In this document: positions 32,027 to 39,610 of the stretch, piece after piece | Position numbering within the stretch: the first letter of the stretch is position 1 | How the letters are laid out: each line of letters opens with the position of its first letter | From: Microbacterium sp. T2.11-28 | GTDB lineage: Bacteria > Actinomycetota > Actinomycetes > Actinomycetales > Microbacteriaceae | DNA length: 64,000 bases | Assembly (NCBI RefSeq): GCF_950097975.1 | Contig: NZ_CATNHF010000001.1 | Span: 1-64,000, forward strand | Reading direction: 5' to 3' | Notes under the pieces: generated by a model | Database searches by the model: none | What the model was told of the DNA's origin: nothing | The model's input: only the letters and a program-made list of their open reading frames with translations | Position numbers and translations under genes: made by a program

Positions 32027-32770
32027 TCACCGCAGCGGCGTCCACCCCGACGGAAGGGGACCCGCGGGATCGCCGCGCTCGCGGTCGGCTTCCGCAGACC
32101 ACCCCTGCGCCGCGCCGGGGCGGCCGACAGGCCCGCGGGCGAGCCGGACACCCACATCGTCGTGCTGCATGCGCGGCGCTCCGCCGCGCCTGGTCCCCGC
32201 GCGCACACTCCATGCGTCATCGGCGAACCCGCCGCCCCGGAACACGCGGTACTCGCCGTAGCGCGCGGGATCGAGGAGATCCCAGCACCACTCCCACACG
32301 TTCCCGAGCGTGTCGAACAGGCCGTGGAGGTTGGGAAGCTTCCCGCCCACCTCCTGCGGGGAGCTCACCCCGTCGGCGCTCGTCCAGGCGATCTCGGCGA
32401 GCGGCCCGTAGTGCGGCCCGGTGGATCCGGCGCGGCACGCGAACTCCCACTCCGCCTCGGTCGGCAGCCGGAAGCCGTCGGCGTCGACATGCCAGGCGAC
32501 CTCCTCGCCGTCGAACGTGTAGGCGGGGTCCAGGCCCTCCCATTCGGACGCCGCGTTGCACAGCCTCACGGCGCGCAGCCACGAGACATCGGTCGCGGGG
32601 CGGCGCGGGTGGACCGCCGTCTCCCCCAGGAGCTCCGCGAGCTGCTCCTGCGTGACGGCGAACACCCCGATCTCGAACGGCTCGAGCTCCACCGTACGCC
32701 GCAGCCGACGACGGGCGTCGTGGAGCTCGACGCGACCCGCCGGGAGCGGGGCCATCTCGATGTCGGTCAC
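32027..32770 (-). CDS. SUMF1/FGE-sulfatase-type domain protein
   Basis: 247 residues. The SUMF1 fold is recognisable from EIGVFAVTQEQLAELLG, DVSWLRAVRLCNAASEWEGL, FRLPTEAEWEFACRAG, GLFDTLGNVWEWCWD and VFRGGGFADDAWSVRA. The pair of catalytic cysteines of true formylglycine-generating enzymes is not seen in the expected C-terminal segment, so it is probably not a sulfatase activator; the Arg/Gly/Pro-rich tail is unusual. GTG start 6 nt after a TAGAGT box. It is divergent from the MFS permease with only 33 bp between start codons. Confidence 0.8.
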   Translation of the reverse strand: MTDIEMAPLPAGRVELHDARRRLRRTVELEPFEIGVFAVTQEQLAELLGETAVHPRRPATDVSWLRAVRLCNAASEWEGLDPAYTFDGEEVAWHVDADGFRLPTEAEWEFACRAGSTGPHYGPLAEIAWTSADGVSSPQEVGGKLPNLHGLFDTLGNVWEWCWDLLDPARYGEYRVFRGGGFADDAWSVRAGTRRGGAPRMQHDDVGVRLARGPVGRPGAAQGWSAEADRERGDPAGPLPSGWTPLR

Positions 32771-32776
32771 CGGGGA

Positions 32777-32782
32777 ACTCTA
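32777..32782 (-). promoter_or_regulatory. -10 box of leaderless SUMF1-gene promoter
   Basis: TAGAGT on the minus strand ends 6 nt before the GTG at 32770. Confidence 0.5.
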
Positions 32783-32790
32783 GCGCTCGC

Positions 32791-32796
32791 TAACGT
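32791..32796 (+). promoter_or_regulatory. -10 box of leaderless MFS promoter
   Basis: TAACGT ends 7 nt before the GTG at 32804. It lies only 8 bp from the oppositely directed -10 box of the SUMF1 gene, so the two promoters must overlap. Confidence 0.45.
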
Positions 32797-32803
32797 GGAT
32801 CAC

Positions 32804-34138
32804 GTGACCGCCGCCTCCCCCTCCGCAGCCGGCTCGGGGGCCCGGGCGGGGGCGCGGGCCTGGATCATCTGGACGGTCGGCGTCGCCGCGTACGTCCTCG
32901 CCATCACCAACCGCACGTCGCTGGCGGCGGTCGGCGTCGACGCGGCCGAGCGGTTCCAGGCCGACGCCGCCACGCTCTCCCTGTTCGCCGTGGTCCAGCT
33001 GGCGATGTACGGCGGCATGCAGATCCCCGTCGGAGTGCTCCTGGACAAGTACGGCGCCCGGCCGGTGATGACGATCGGCATGGTGCTGATGGCCGTCGGG
33101 CAGCTCACCATGGCGCTTTCGCCGAGCGTCGGCGTCGCCATCCTCGCGCGCGTGCTGCTGGGCGCCGGCGATGCGGCCGTCTTCCCGGGCGTTCTGCGGC
33201 TCATCGCGCTGTGGTTCCCCGCGCAGCGCGCGCCGGTCATGGTGCAGCTGACCGGCATCGTCGGTCAGGGCGGCCAGCTCGTCGCTCTGATCCCGCTCGC
33301 CGCCCTCCTCCACGCCACGTCGTGGACGATCGCCTTCGGGAGCATCGCGGGGCTGGGCGTGCTGTTCGCCGTGCTGGTGGCCCTCCTCATCCGCAACCGA
33401 CCGCCCGACCTGGGCGCCGACGTGTCCGTCGACACCGACACGGGCGCGATCCGCGTCGTGACCTCGTCGGTCGACACCGGTGTGGGGATCCGGGCGGCGT
33501 GGGCGCACCCCGGGACCCGCCTCGCGTTCTGGTCCCACTTCACGTCGCCCTTCGCGGGAACGGCGTTCATCCTGCTGTGGGGCATGCCGTTCCTCACGGC
33601 GGGCGAGGGCCTCAGCAAGCCGGCCGCATCGGCGATCGTGTCGACCTATGTGGTCGTCGGGATGGTCGTGGGGCCTGTGATGGGCGACCTGTCACGGCGC
33701 ATCCCGCATCTGCGCTCGCGAGTGCTCGTGCTGCCCTCGATCGGCGTGCAGCTCGTGGCCTGGGTCGCGGTGATCGCGTGGCCGGGCCCGGCACCGCTGT
33801 GGCTGCTCTACGCGCTCGCCGTGGCGCTGGCCATGGGCGGTCCCGCGTCGATGATCGCGTTCGACCATGCGCGCACGCACAACCCGGCGCACCGGCTGAG
33901 CACGGCGACGGGGGTCACCAACGCCGGGGGGTTCCTGGCGGCGCTGCTGGCGATCCTGATGATCGGGCTCGCCCTCGACCTGCAGGGCGCGGGAACGCCG
34001 GCGACCTACACGCTCGACGCGTTCCGGCTGGCCTTCCTGACCCAGGTGCCGCTCTGGGTGATCGGATCGGCGTTCATCGTCGTCGAGCGGCGGCGCACCC
34101 GGATCCATATCGGTATGGACCCGCCGCGCCGCCGCTGA
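32804..34138 (+). CDS. MFS transporter
   Basis: 444 residues with twelve predicted membrane helices. The first (WIIWTVGVAAYVLAITNRTS) and the loop 2-3 signature LLDKYGARPVMTIGMV are typical of the major facilitator superfamily. A soluble linker near the middle (RPPDLGADVSVDTDTGAIRV) joins the two halves. The substrate cannot be inferred. GTG at 32804 is preferred over GTG at 32795 because of the -10 spacing. Convergent with the DUF6458 gene (8 bp between stops). Confidence 0.88.
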   Translation: MTAASPSAAGSGARAGARAWIIWTVGVAAYVLAITNRTSLAAVGVDAAERFQADAATLSLFAVVQLAMYGGMQIPVGVLLDKYGARPVMTIGMVLMAVGQLTMALSPSVGVAILARVLLGAGDAAVFPGVLRLIALWFPAQRAPVMVQLTGIVGQGGQLVALIPLAALLHATSWTIAFGSIAGLGVLFAVLVALLIRNRPPDLGADVSVDTDTGAIRVVTSSVDTGVGIRAAWAHPGTRLAFWSHFTSPFAGTAFILLWGMPFLTAGEGLSKPAASAIVSTYVVVGMVVGPVMGDLSRRIPHLRSRVLVLPSIGVQLVAWVAVIAWPGPAPLWLLYALAVALAMGGPASMIAFDHARTHNPAHRLSTATGVTNAGGFLAALLAILMIGLALDLQGAGTPATYTLDAFRLAFLTQVPLWVIGSAFIVVERRRTRIHIGMDPPRRR

Positions 34139-34146
34139 CGATCGAT

Positions 34147-34404
34147 TCAGACGACGGGGTCTCCCGACGTGCTCGACTCGGTGCGGGTGACGCGCTCGCC
34201 GGCGACGGGGTCGACGGTGCGGGTCACGGACTCGGTGGAACGGCGGCGGACCATGAGGACGATTCCGATGAGGAAGACGAGGAAACCCGCTCCCATCAGT
34301 ATGTAGCCGATCATGTCGAGGTTGACGAATTCGACGTCCACGTTCACGGCGAAGACGAGAATCGCGCCGATGACGAAGAGGGCGATGCCTGCTCCGATAC
34401 TCAT
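34147..34404 (-). CDS. DUF6458 family small membrane protein
   Basis: 85 residues, two membrane helices (GAGIALFVIGAILVFAV and IGYILMGAGFLVFLIGIVLM) separated by NVDVEFVNLDM, then a basic hydrophilic tail with Thr/Arg repeats (TRTVDPVAGERVTRTESS). This matches DUF6458, frequent and uncharacterised in actinobacteria. The ATG at 34404 has GGAG 6 nt upstream; an in-frame ATG four codons further up lacks a site. Confidence 0.85.
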   Translation of the reverse strand: MSIGAGIALFVIGAILVFAVNVDVEFVNLDMIGYILMGAGFLVFLIGIVLMVRRRSTESVTRTVDPVAGERVTRTESSTSGDPVV

Positions 34405-34492
34405 GTGACACTCCATTCGGGTCGGTGTGAGCCCATCATGGCGGCGCGCCCGCCCGTCGCGGCAGGGGCTTGCACGTGCGCCCGGAGAGGCG

Positions 34493-35251
34493 CTATGCGG
34501 GGACGACCTCCGACCAGGCGGCGAATTTGGGGTCGCGGCCGTCGCCCGACGACGTCCCGGTCAGGCGGCGCCGCACCCACGGCCCCAGGTGATCGCGCAT
34601 GTACTCCCCCCGCGCGAGGCGCACGGCCTCCGGGAGCAGCGGCTGCGACCACCATCCCTCGGGCACCTGCTCGCCGAGGGCGTCCAGCACGCGGGCGGCC
34701 ACGCGGTGGTGGCCACGGCTGTTCATGTGCAGTCGATCCTCCGACCAGTACGAGGGGTCCGACAGCTCGGCATCCGGCCAGTTGAGGGCGCGGACGACAT
34801 CGTCGCGCTCCCTCAGCCGCTGCACGACGGCCGCCGACATCAGATCGCCACGTCGCTGGATCACGCGGCTGAGGGGAAGCTGGCCCGACGGGTTCGCGCC
34901 GGACAGGAGGATGAGCGTCACGCCCTCCTCGTCGCAGCGTCGCAGCACGTGACTGAAGGCGTCGGCGATGTGGGAGATCGAGGTGCGCGGTCGCAGCATG
35001 TCGTTGCCGCCGCCGTTGAACGAGAGGTGGGTGGGTCCGAGCGCAAGAGCGCGCTCCAGCTGCTCGCGGACGATCGGCCACACGAGCTTCCCGCGGATCG
35101 CCAGGTTGGCATAGGAGATCGGCTCGCCGCGCGATGCCGCCCAGCCCTGGGCGACGAGGTCTGCCCAGCCGCGCACGGTGCCGTCGGGAAGCTCGTCGCC
35201 GACGCCTTCGGTGAACGAGTCGCCGATCGCGACGAAGCGCACGGATGCCAT
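34493..35251 (-). CDS. SGNH/GDSL-family hydrolase
   Basis: 252 residues. Block I FVAIGDSFTEGVGD carries the nucleophile Ser; block II is ANLAIRGK, block III FNGGGNDML with the oxyanion Asn, and block V DRLHMNSRGHH with the catalytic Asp and His. Such enzymes are esterases or lipases acting on small esters or cell-envelope acyl groups. No signal peptide is apparent. ATG at 35251 follows a TATGCT box by 7 nt; an ATG four codons upstream is inside the promoter. The upstream MFS gene ends 35 bp away. Confidence 0.9.
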   Translation of the reverse strand: MASVRFVAIGDSFTEGVGDELPDGTVRGWADLVAQGWAASRGEPISYANLAIRGKLVWPIVREQLERALALGPTHLSFNGGGNDMLRPRTSISHIADAFSHVLRRCDEEGVTLILLSGANPSGQLPLSRVIQRRGDLMSAAVVQRLRERDDVVRALNWPDAELSDPSYWSEDRLHMNSRGHHRVAARVLDALGEQVPEGWWSQPLLPEAVRLARGEYMRDHLGPWVRRRLTGTSSGDGRDPKFAAWSEVVPA

Positions 35252-35258
35252 GCTCTCC

Positions 35259-35264
35259 AGCATA
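35259..35264 (-). promoter_or_regulatory. -10 box of leaderless SGNH hydrolase promoter
   Basis: TATGCT on the minus strand, 7 nt before the ATG at 35251. The spacer itself reads GGAGAGC, so a longer transcript could also be translated from this ATG. Confidence 0.45.
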
Positions 35265-35286
35265 CGGACCCGTCGAGGGCGGTCGG

Positions 35287-36684
35287 TCAGCGGTCGTCGA
35301 GCGCCACTCCGCGCGCTTCGCGCAGACCCCAGACCGCAGCCGCGGCGACGGCGAAGAAGACGGCGAACACCACGAACAGCAGCGGCGCCCCGCCGAGCGC
35401 GAGCAGCGGAGGCACGCTCAAGGGGGCCACGATCGAGGCGATCCGACCCACGCCCGCCGCCCAGCCTGCGCCCGTGGCCCGCAGCGACGTGGGATACACC
35501 TCGGGGGTCACGGCATACAGCGCGCCCCACGCGCCGAGCGTGAAGAACGAGAGCGCCATGCCCGCACCGATGACCGCCGCCTCCCCCGTCGCCGTGCCGA
35601 AGAGGACGGCGGCTGCGACCGACCCCGCGAGGAACACCGAGAGCGTGACGCGGCGCCCCCACACCTCGATGAGCCACGCCGCCACCGCGTATCCGGGCAG
35701 CTGGGCGAGCGTGATGATCAGCGTGAACCCGAAGGACTTCACGAGGTCGTAGCCCTGGGCGAACAGGATCGTCGGGATCCAGATGAACGCCCCGTAGTAG
35801 GCGAAGTTGAGGCAGAACCAGACGACCCACAGGCACGCGGTCCGCAGGCGGAACTCCGCTGCCCACAGCGCGGCGAGGCGCTCGCGGGTGGTCGCCGCTG
35901 TCGGCGCGACCCCCGATGCCGCCCCCGATGCCGCCGCCGGTGCCGACGCGGTGGTCGTGCGCGTCGGTGCGGCGCCGGTCCCCTCGAACCGCGACACGAC
36001 GGCATCCGCCTCCACGTGACGCCCCTGGCGGGCGAGCCAGCGTGCCGACTCCGGCAGGCCCCACCGCACGACCAGGGCGTACACGGCCGGGATCGCCCCG
36101 ATGGCGAAGGCCCACCGCCAGCCGTCGTCGCCCAGCGGGATGACGAAATAGCCGATGAGGGCGGCAGCCGTCCAGCCCACCGCCCAGAACGCCTCGAGCA
36201 GGACGATCAACCGGCCGCGCATGCGGGTCGGCGCGAACTCGCTGACGTAGGTGCTCGCGACGGGCAGTTCCGCTCCGAGGCCGAGACCCACGAGGAATCG
36301 CAGGACGAGCAGCACCGCGAGCCCGCCGACGAGGGCGCTCGCCCCCGTGGCGACGCCGTAGACCAAGAGGGTGATCGCGAACACCGACCGCCGGCCGAGC
36401 CGGTCGGCCAGCAGCCCTCCGACGCTGGCGCCGACCGCCATGCCGGCGAAGCCCGCCGAGGCGATCCACGAGGCCTCCGTGCCGGTGAGATCCCACTGCA
36501 CGACGAGGGCCGTGATGACGAAGGAGACGAGCCCCACGTCCATCGCGTCCAGCGCCCAGCCGAGCCCGGACCCCGTCAGCACGCGCAGATGCGCGCGTCG
36601 GAAGGACAGTCCGTCCAGCCGGGTGGCGACGTCGGCCGGGGTGCCGCGGGTGACGAGAGTGCCGGGTTCGGCGGAATCGGTCAT
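35287..36684 (-). CDS. MFS transporter, AAHS/metabolite:H+ symporter-like
   Basis: 465 residues, twelve membrane helices. GWALDAMDVGLVSFVITAL (helix 1, with the conserved Asp residues), GLLADRLGRRSVFAITLLV (loop 2-3 motif) and GAELPVASTYVSEFAPTRMRG (helix 5 region) resemble the aromatic-acid/sugar porter branch of MFS. The Ala-rich loop TASAPAAASGAASGVA joins the halves. Substrate not determined; aromatic or organic acids are plausible. ATG 7 nt after TAGCAT. It lies between an SGNH hydrolase and an LLM oxidoreductase in the same direction. Confidence 0.88.
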   Translation of the reverse strand: MTDSAEPGTLVTRGTPADVATRLDGLSFRRAHLRVLTGSGLGWALDAMDVGLVSFVITALVVQWDLTGTEASWIASAGFAGMAVGASVGGLLADRLGRRSVFAITLLVYGVATGASALVGGLAVLLVLRFLVGLGLGAELPVASTYVSEFAPTRMRGRLIVLLEAFWAVGWTAAALIGYFVIPLGDDGWRWAFAIGAIPAVYALVVRWGLPESARWLARQGRHVEADAVVSRFEGTGAAPTRTTTASAPAAASGAASGVAPTAATTRERLAALWAAEFRLRTACLWVVWFCLNFAYYGAFIWIPTILFAQGYDLVKSFGFTLIITLAQLPGYAVAAWLIEVWGRRVTLSVFLAGSVAAAVLFGTATGEAAVIGAGMALSFFTLGAWGALYAVTPEVYPTSLRATGAGWAAGVGRIASIVAPLSVPPLLALGGAPLLFVVFAVFFAVAAAAVWGLREARGVALDDR

Positions 36685-36691
36685 ACCGAGA

Positions 36692-36697
36692 ATGCTA
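36692..36697 (-). promoter_or_regulatory. -10 box of leaderless MFS promoter
   Basis: TAGCAT on the minus strand ends 7 nt before the ATG at 36684. Confidence 0.45.
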
Positions 36698-36718
36698 CGG
36701 ATGCCGGAGCGGCCGTGG

Positions 36719-37750
36719 TCACTCCGCGAGCAGTTCGGCCACGCGCGGCGCCACCTGCGTGCCGTAGAGCTCGATCGAGTGCATCATGCGCGCGTGCGAG
36801 AGCGTGCCGTTGGAGTACTTGAGATCGAACCGGTCGGCGCCGAGCGTGCGCACGGTGTCGGCGATCTTCTGCGCCACCCGCTCCGGCGAGCCGGCGTACA
36901 CCGAGCCCTCCGGACCCACGTCGTGCTGGAACTGCAGACGGCTGTAGGGCGGCCAGCCCCGCTCCGCGCCGATGGCGTTGCGGTTGGCCTCCATCGCGGG
37001 GTAGAGCTCCTCCCAGGCCTGTTCGTCGGTGTCGGCGATGTGCCCCGGCGAGTGGATCCCGATGGGGAGGCGGTCTCGCCCGAAGGAGTCCAGCGAGCGG
37101 TGGAAGAGGTCGACGTAAGGACGGAACCGGCCGGGGGCGCCGCCGATGATCGCGAGCATGAGGCCGTACCCGTACCGTGCCGTGCGCACCACCGACTCGG
37201 GCGAGCCTCCGACGCCGACCCAGGCGGTGAGGCCGCCCTCGGTCTTGGGGAAGACGTCCGCCTCGTGCAGCGGGGCGCGGGTGGTGCCCTGCCAGGTGAC
37301 CGGCTTCTCTGCCATGAGCTCGGCGAACAGCTCCAGCTTCTCCTCGAACAGGACCTCGTAGTCCTTCAGGTCGTAGCCGAACAGCGGGAACGACTCGATG
37401 AAGGAGCCCCGTCCCAGGATCACCTCGGCGCGGCCGCGGGAGACGGCGTCAAGGGTCGCGAACCGCTCGTAGACGCGCACGGGGTCGTCGCTGGACAGGA
37501 CGGTCACCGCCGTGCCCAGACGGATGTCGCTCGTGCGGGCCGCAGCGGCGGCGAGGACGATCTCCGGGCTGGACACCGCGAACTCGTGCCGGTGGTGCTC
37601 CCCCACGCCGAAGAAGTGCAGTCCCACCTGATCCGCGAGGACCGCCTGGTCGACGGTGTCGCGGATCGCCTGCGCGTCGGACACGCGCTCGCCGTCCTCA
37701 CCGTGTGTGACGTCGCCGAATGTGTCGAGTCCGAGATGCACCGTGCTCAT
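36719..37750 (-). CDS. LLM class flavin-dependent oxidoreductase
   Basis: 343-residue bacterial luciferase-like TIM barrel. The N-terminus HLGLDTFGDV, the GVGEHHRHEFAVSSP strand with His residues, RLGTAVTVLSSDDPVRVYE, and LGRGSFIESFPLFGYD are typical of FMNH2/F420-using monooxygenases of this superfamily. WVGVGGSPESVVRTARYG contacts the flavin phosphate in relatives. Substrate unknown. It has a leader with AAGGA 8 nt before the ATG, unlike the leaderless genes downstream. Confidence 0.9.
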   Translation of the reverse strand: MSTVHLGLDTFGDVTHGEDGERVSDAQAIRDTVDQAVLADQVGLHFFGVGEHHRHEFAVSSPEIVLAAAAARTSDIRLGTAVTVLSSDDPVRVYERFATLDAVSRGRAEVILGRGSFIESFPLFGYDLKDYEVLFEEKLELFAELMAEKPVTWQGTTRAPLHEADVFPKTEGGLTAWVGVGGSPESVVRTARYGYGLMLAIIGGAPGRFRPYVDLFHRSLDSFGRDRLPIGIHSPGHIADTDEQAWEELYPAMEANRNAIGAERGWPPYSRLQFQHDVGPEGSVYAGSPERVAQKIADTVRTLGADRFDLKYSNGTLSHARMMHSIELYGTQVAPRVAELLAE

Positions 37751-37796
37751 CGCTGTCGTCCTTCTGCCGTGATCTGTATGCCGGTGAATGGAACGA

Positions 37797-37830
37797 CGCC
37801 GGATCCGCGAGCATTCCCGCGGATCCGGCG
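37797..37830. terminator. Hairpin between DUF885 and LLM genes
   Basis: Perfect 13-bp stem CGCCGGATCCGCG (37797-37809) with its complement (37818-37830) and an 8-nt loop. It lies downstream of the DUF885 stop and 47 nt before the LLM start; TTGC follows on the plus strand only. Confidence 0.6.
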
Positions 37831-37887
37831 CCGTTGCGGTCTGACACGGTGAGCCCGAGGGCCCTTCGGCTCGTCAGCCCTGTGTTC

Positions 37888-39579
37888 TCACGCCTGGGCG
37901 AGCGCCATCCGGAGCGTGTCCAGGCCCACACCGCCCAGGCGCAGCGCCCGCATGTGGAAGCGCTTGATGTCGAACGCGTCGCCCTCGCGCTCGGCGACGT
38001 CGTCGCGGATCTGCTCCCAGATGCGCTGCCCGACCTTGTACGACGGCGCCTGTCCCGGCCAGCCCAGGTAGCGATTGACCTCGAACTGGATGAACTCGTC
38101 CGACATGTTGACGTTGCGGCGCATGAACTCCAGCGCGAAGTCCGCGTCCCAGTTCCCCGCCCCGTCCGGACGGGGCTTCTCGAGGTGCACGCCGATGTCG
38201 AGCACGACACGCGCCGCGCGCATGCGCTGACCGTCGAGCATGCCGAGCCGGTCGGCGGGGTCGTCCAGGTAGCCCAGCTGCTCCATGAGGCGCTCGGCGT
38301 AGAGGGCCCAGCCCTCGGCGTGGCCGCTGGAACCGGCGAGCAGGCGGCGCCACGAGTTGAGCTCCGAGCGGTTGTAGACCGCCTGGGCGATCTGCAGGTG
38401 GTGCCCCGGAACGCCCTCGTGGTACACCGTGGTCAGCTCGCGCCAGGTGTCGAACGAGGTCACACCCTCGGGCACGGACCACCACATGCGTCCCGGGCGC
38501 GAGAAGTCGTCGGTGGGCCCGGTGTAGTAGATGCCGCCCTCGTTGGTGGGGGCGATCATGCACTGCAGGTGGGTGATGGGCTCGGGGATGTCGAAGTGCG
38601 TCTTGCCGAGCTCCGCCACGGCGCGGTCGCTCGTCTCCTGCATCCACTTCTGCAGCGCGTCGGTGCCGTGGAGCTTGCGCGACTCGTCGCCCTCGAGGAA
38701 GGCGACGGCCTCCTCGACACTGGCGCCGGCCTTGATCTCCCGTGCGATCGACTCCTGCTCGGCGACCATGCGCGCGAGCTCCTCCAGGCCCCATTCGTAG
38801 GTCTCGTCGAGGTCGATGACGGCGCCGAGGAAGCGGCGGGAGTGGAGGGCGTACAGCTCGCGGCCGACCGCGTCCTTCTCGGACGCCTCGGGGGCGAGCT
38901 CGGTCGCGAGGAACGACGCGAGCTCGTCGTACGAGACGCGCGCCGCGTTGGCGTTGTCGGTGAGGTCGCGCGCCAGCGACGCCGGGAGGTTGCCCTCGGC
39001 GGGCGCGGCTTCGCCGGCGAAGGTCGCGAAGAAGCCGTTGTCGGCGGTGTAGCGGGCGATCTGCGTGACGACCTCGGTCACCTGGCGACGCGCGGGGACG
39101 ACGCCCTCGGCGATCCCGGCGCGAAGGGTCTCGATGTAGCCGTGGATCGCGGCGGGCACGGCGCCCAGTCGGGCCGAGACGACCGACCAGTCCTCGACGG
39201 TGTCGGTGGGCATGAGGTCGAACGTGCTCCGGATCTCCTGCGCCGGCGAGGCGATCACGTTCACGTCGCGCAGATGCGCCTTCGCCTCGTGGAGGTCGAT
39301 CATGAGCTGCAGGTCGCCGGCCAGGTCGGCCTTGGTGACGACGTCGACCTGGTCCACCGGCTCGGCGGACTGCAGAGCGGCCAGCGTCGCCCGCGCGGCC
39401 TCGTAGCCGCGCTCCGCTCCGGCGGGAGACAGGTCGTCCAGCCGGTCGTTGTACTCGAACCGGCCGATGTAGGTCGCGAGGCCGGGCGAGAGCTCGGCGG
39501 CGGTGTCGACCCAGGCGTCGGCGATCGCGTCGATCGGGGTGGGGGTGCGCTCTTCTGAAGCGCGCTGTGCGTCAGTCAT
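37888..39579 (-). CDS. DUF885 family metallopeptidase-like protein
   Basis: 563 residues, all-helical DUF885 protein. The zinc-binding motif HEGVPGHH (in TVYHEGVPGHHLQ) is intact and a conserved GHAEGWALYAERLMEQLGY supplies the downstream Glu, so it is probably an active carboxypeptidase-like metalloenzyme. The C-terminal segment QAPSYKVGQRIWEQIRDD is typical of the family. No signal peptide, so cytoplasmic. ATG 6 nt after TAGGCT; CGGAGG fills the spacer. polA ends 31 bp upstream. Confidence 0.9.
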   Translation of the reverse strand: MTDAQRASEERTPTPIDAIADAWVDTAAELSPGLATYIGRFEYNDRLDDLSPAGAERGYEAARATLAALQSAEPVDQVDVVTKADLAGDLQLMIDLHEAKAHLRDVNVIASPAQEIRSTFDLMPTDTVEDWSVVSARLGAVPAAIHGYIETLRAGIAEGVVPARRQVTEVVTQIARYTADNGFFATFAGEAAPAEGNLPASLARDLTDNANAARVSYDELASFLATELAPEASEKDAVGRELYALHSRRFLGAVIDLDETYEWGLEELARMVAEQESIAREIKAGASVEEAVAFLEGDESRKLHGTDALQKWMQETSDRAVAELGKTHFDIPEPITHLQCMIAPTNEGGIYYTGPTDDFSRPGRMWWSVPEGVTSFDTWRELTTVYHEGVPGHHLQIAQAVYNRSELNSWRRLLAGSSGHAEGWALYAERLMEQLGYLDDPADRLGMLDGQRMRAARVVLDIGVHLEKPRPDGAGNWDADFALEFMRRNVNMSDEFIQFEVNRYLGWPGQAPSYKVGQRIWEQIRDDVAEREGDAFDIKRFHMRALRLGGVGLDTLRMALAQA

Positions 39580-39585
39580 CCTCCG

Positions 39586-39591
39586 AGCCTA
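39586..39591 (-). promoter_or_regulatory. -10 box of leaderless DUF885 promoter
   Basis: TAGGCT on the minus strand ends 6 nt before the ATG at 39579. Confidence 0.5.
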
Positions 39592-39610
39592 GCCCGGTGA
39601 CGACAGGAAC

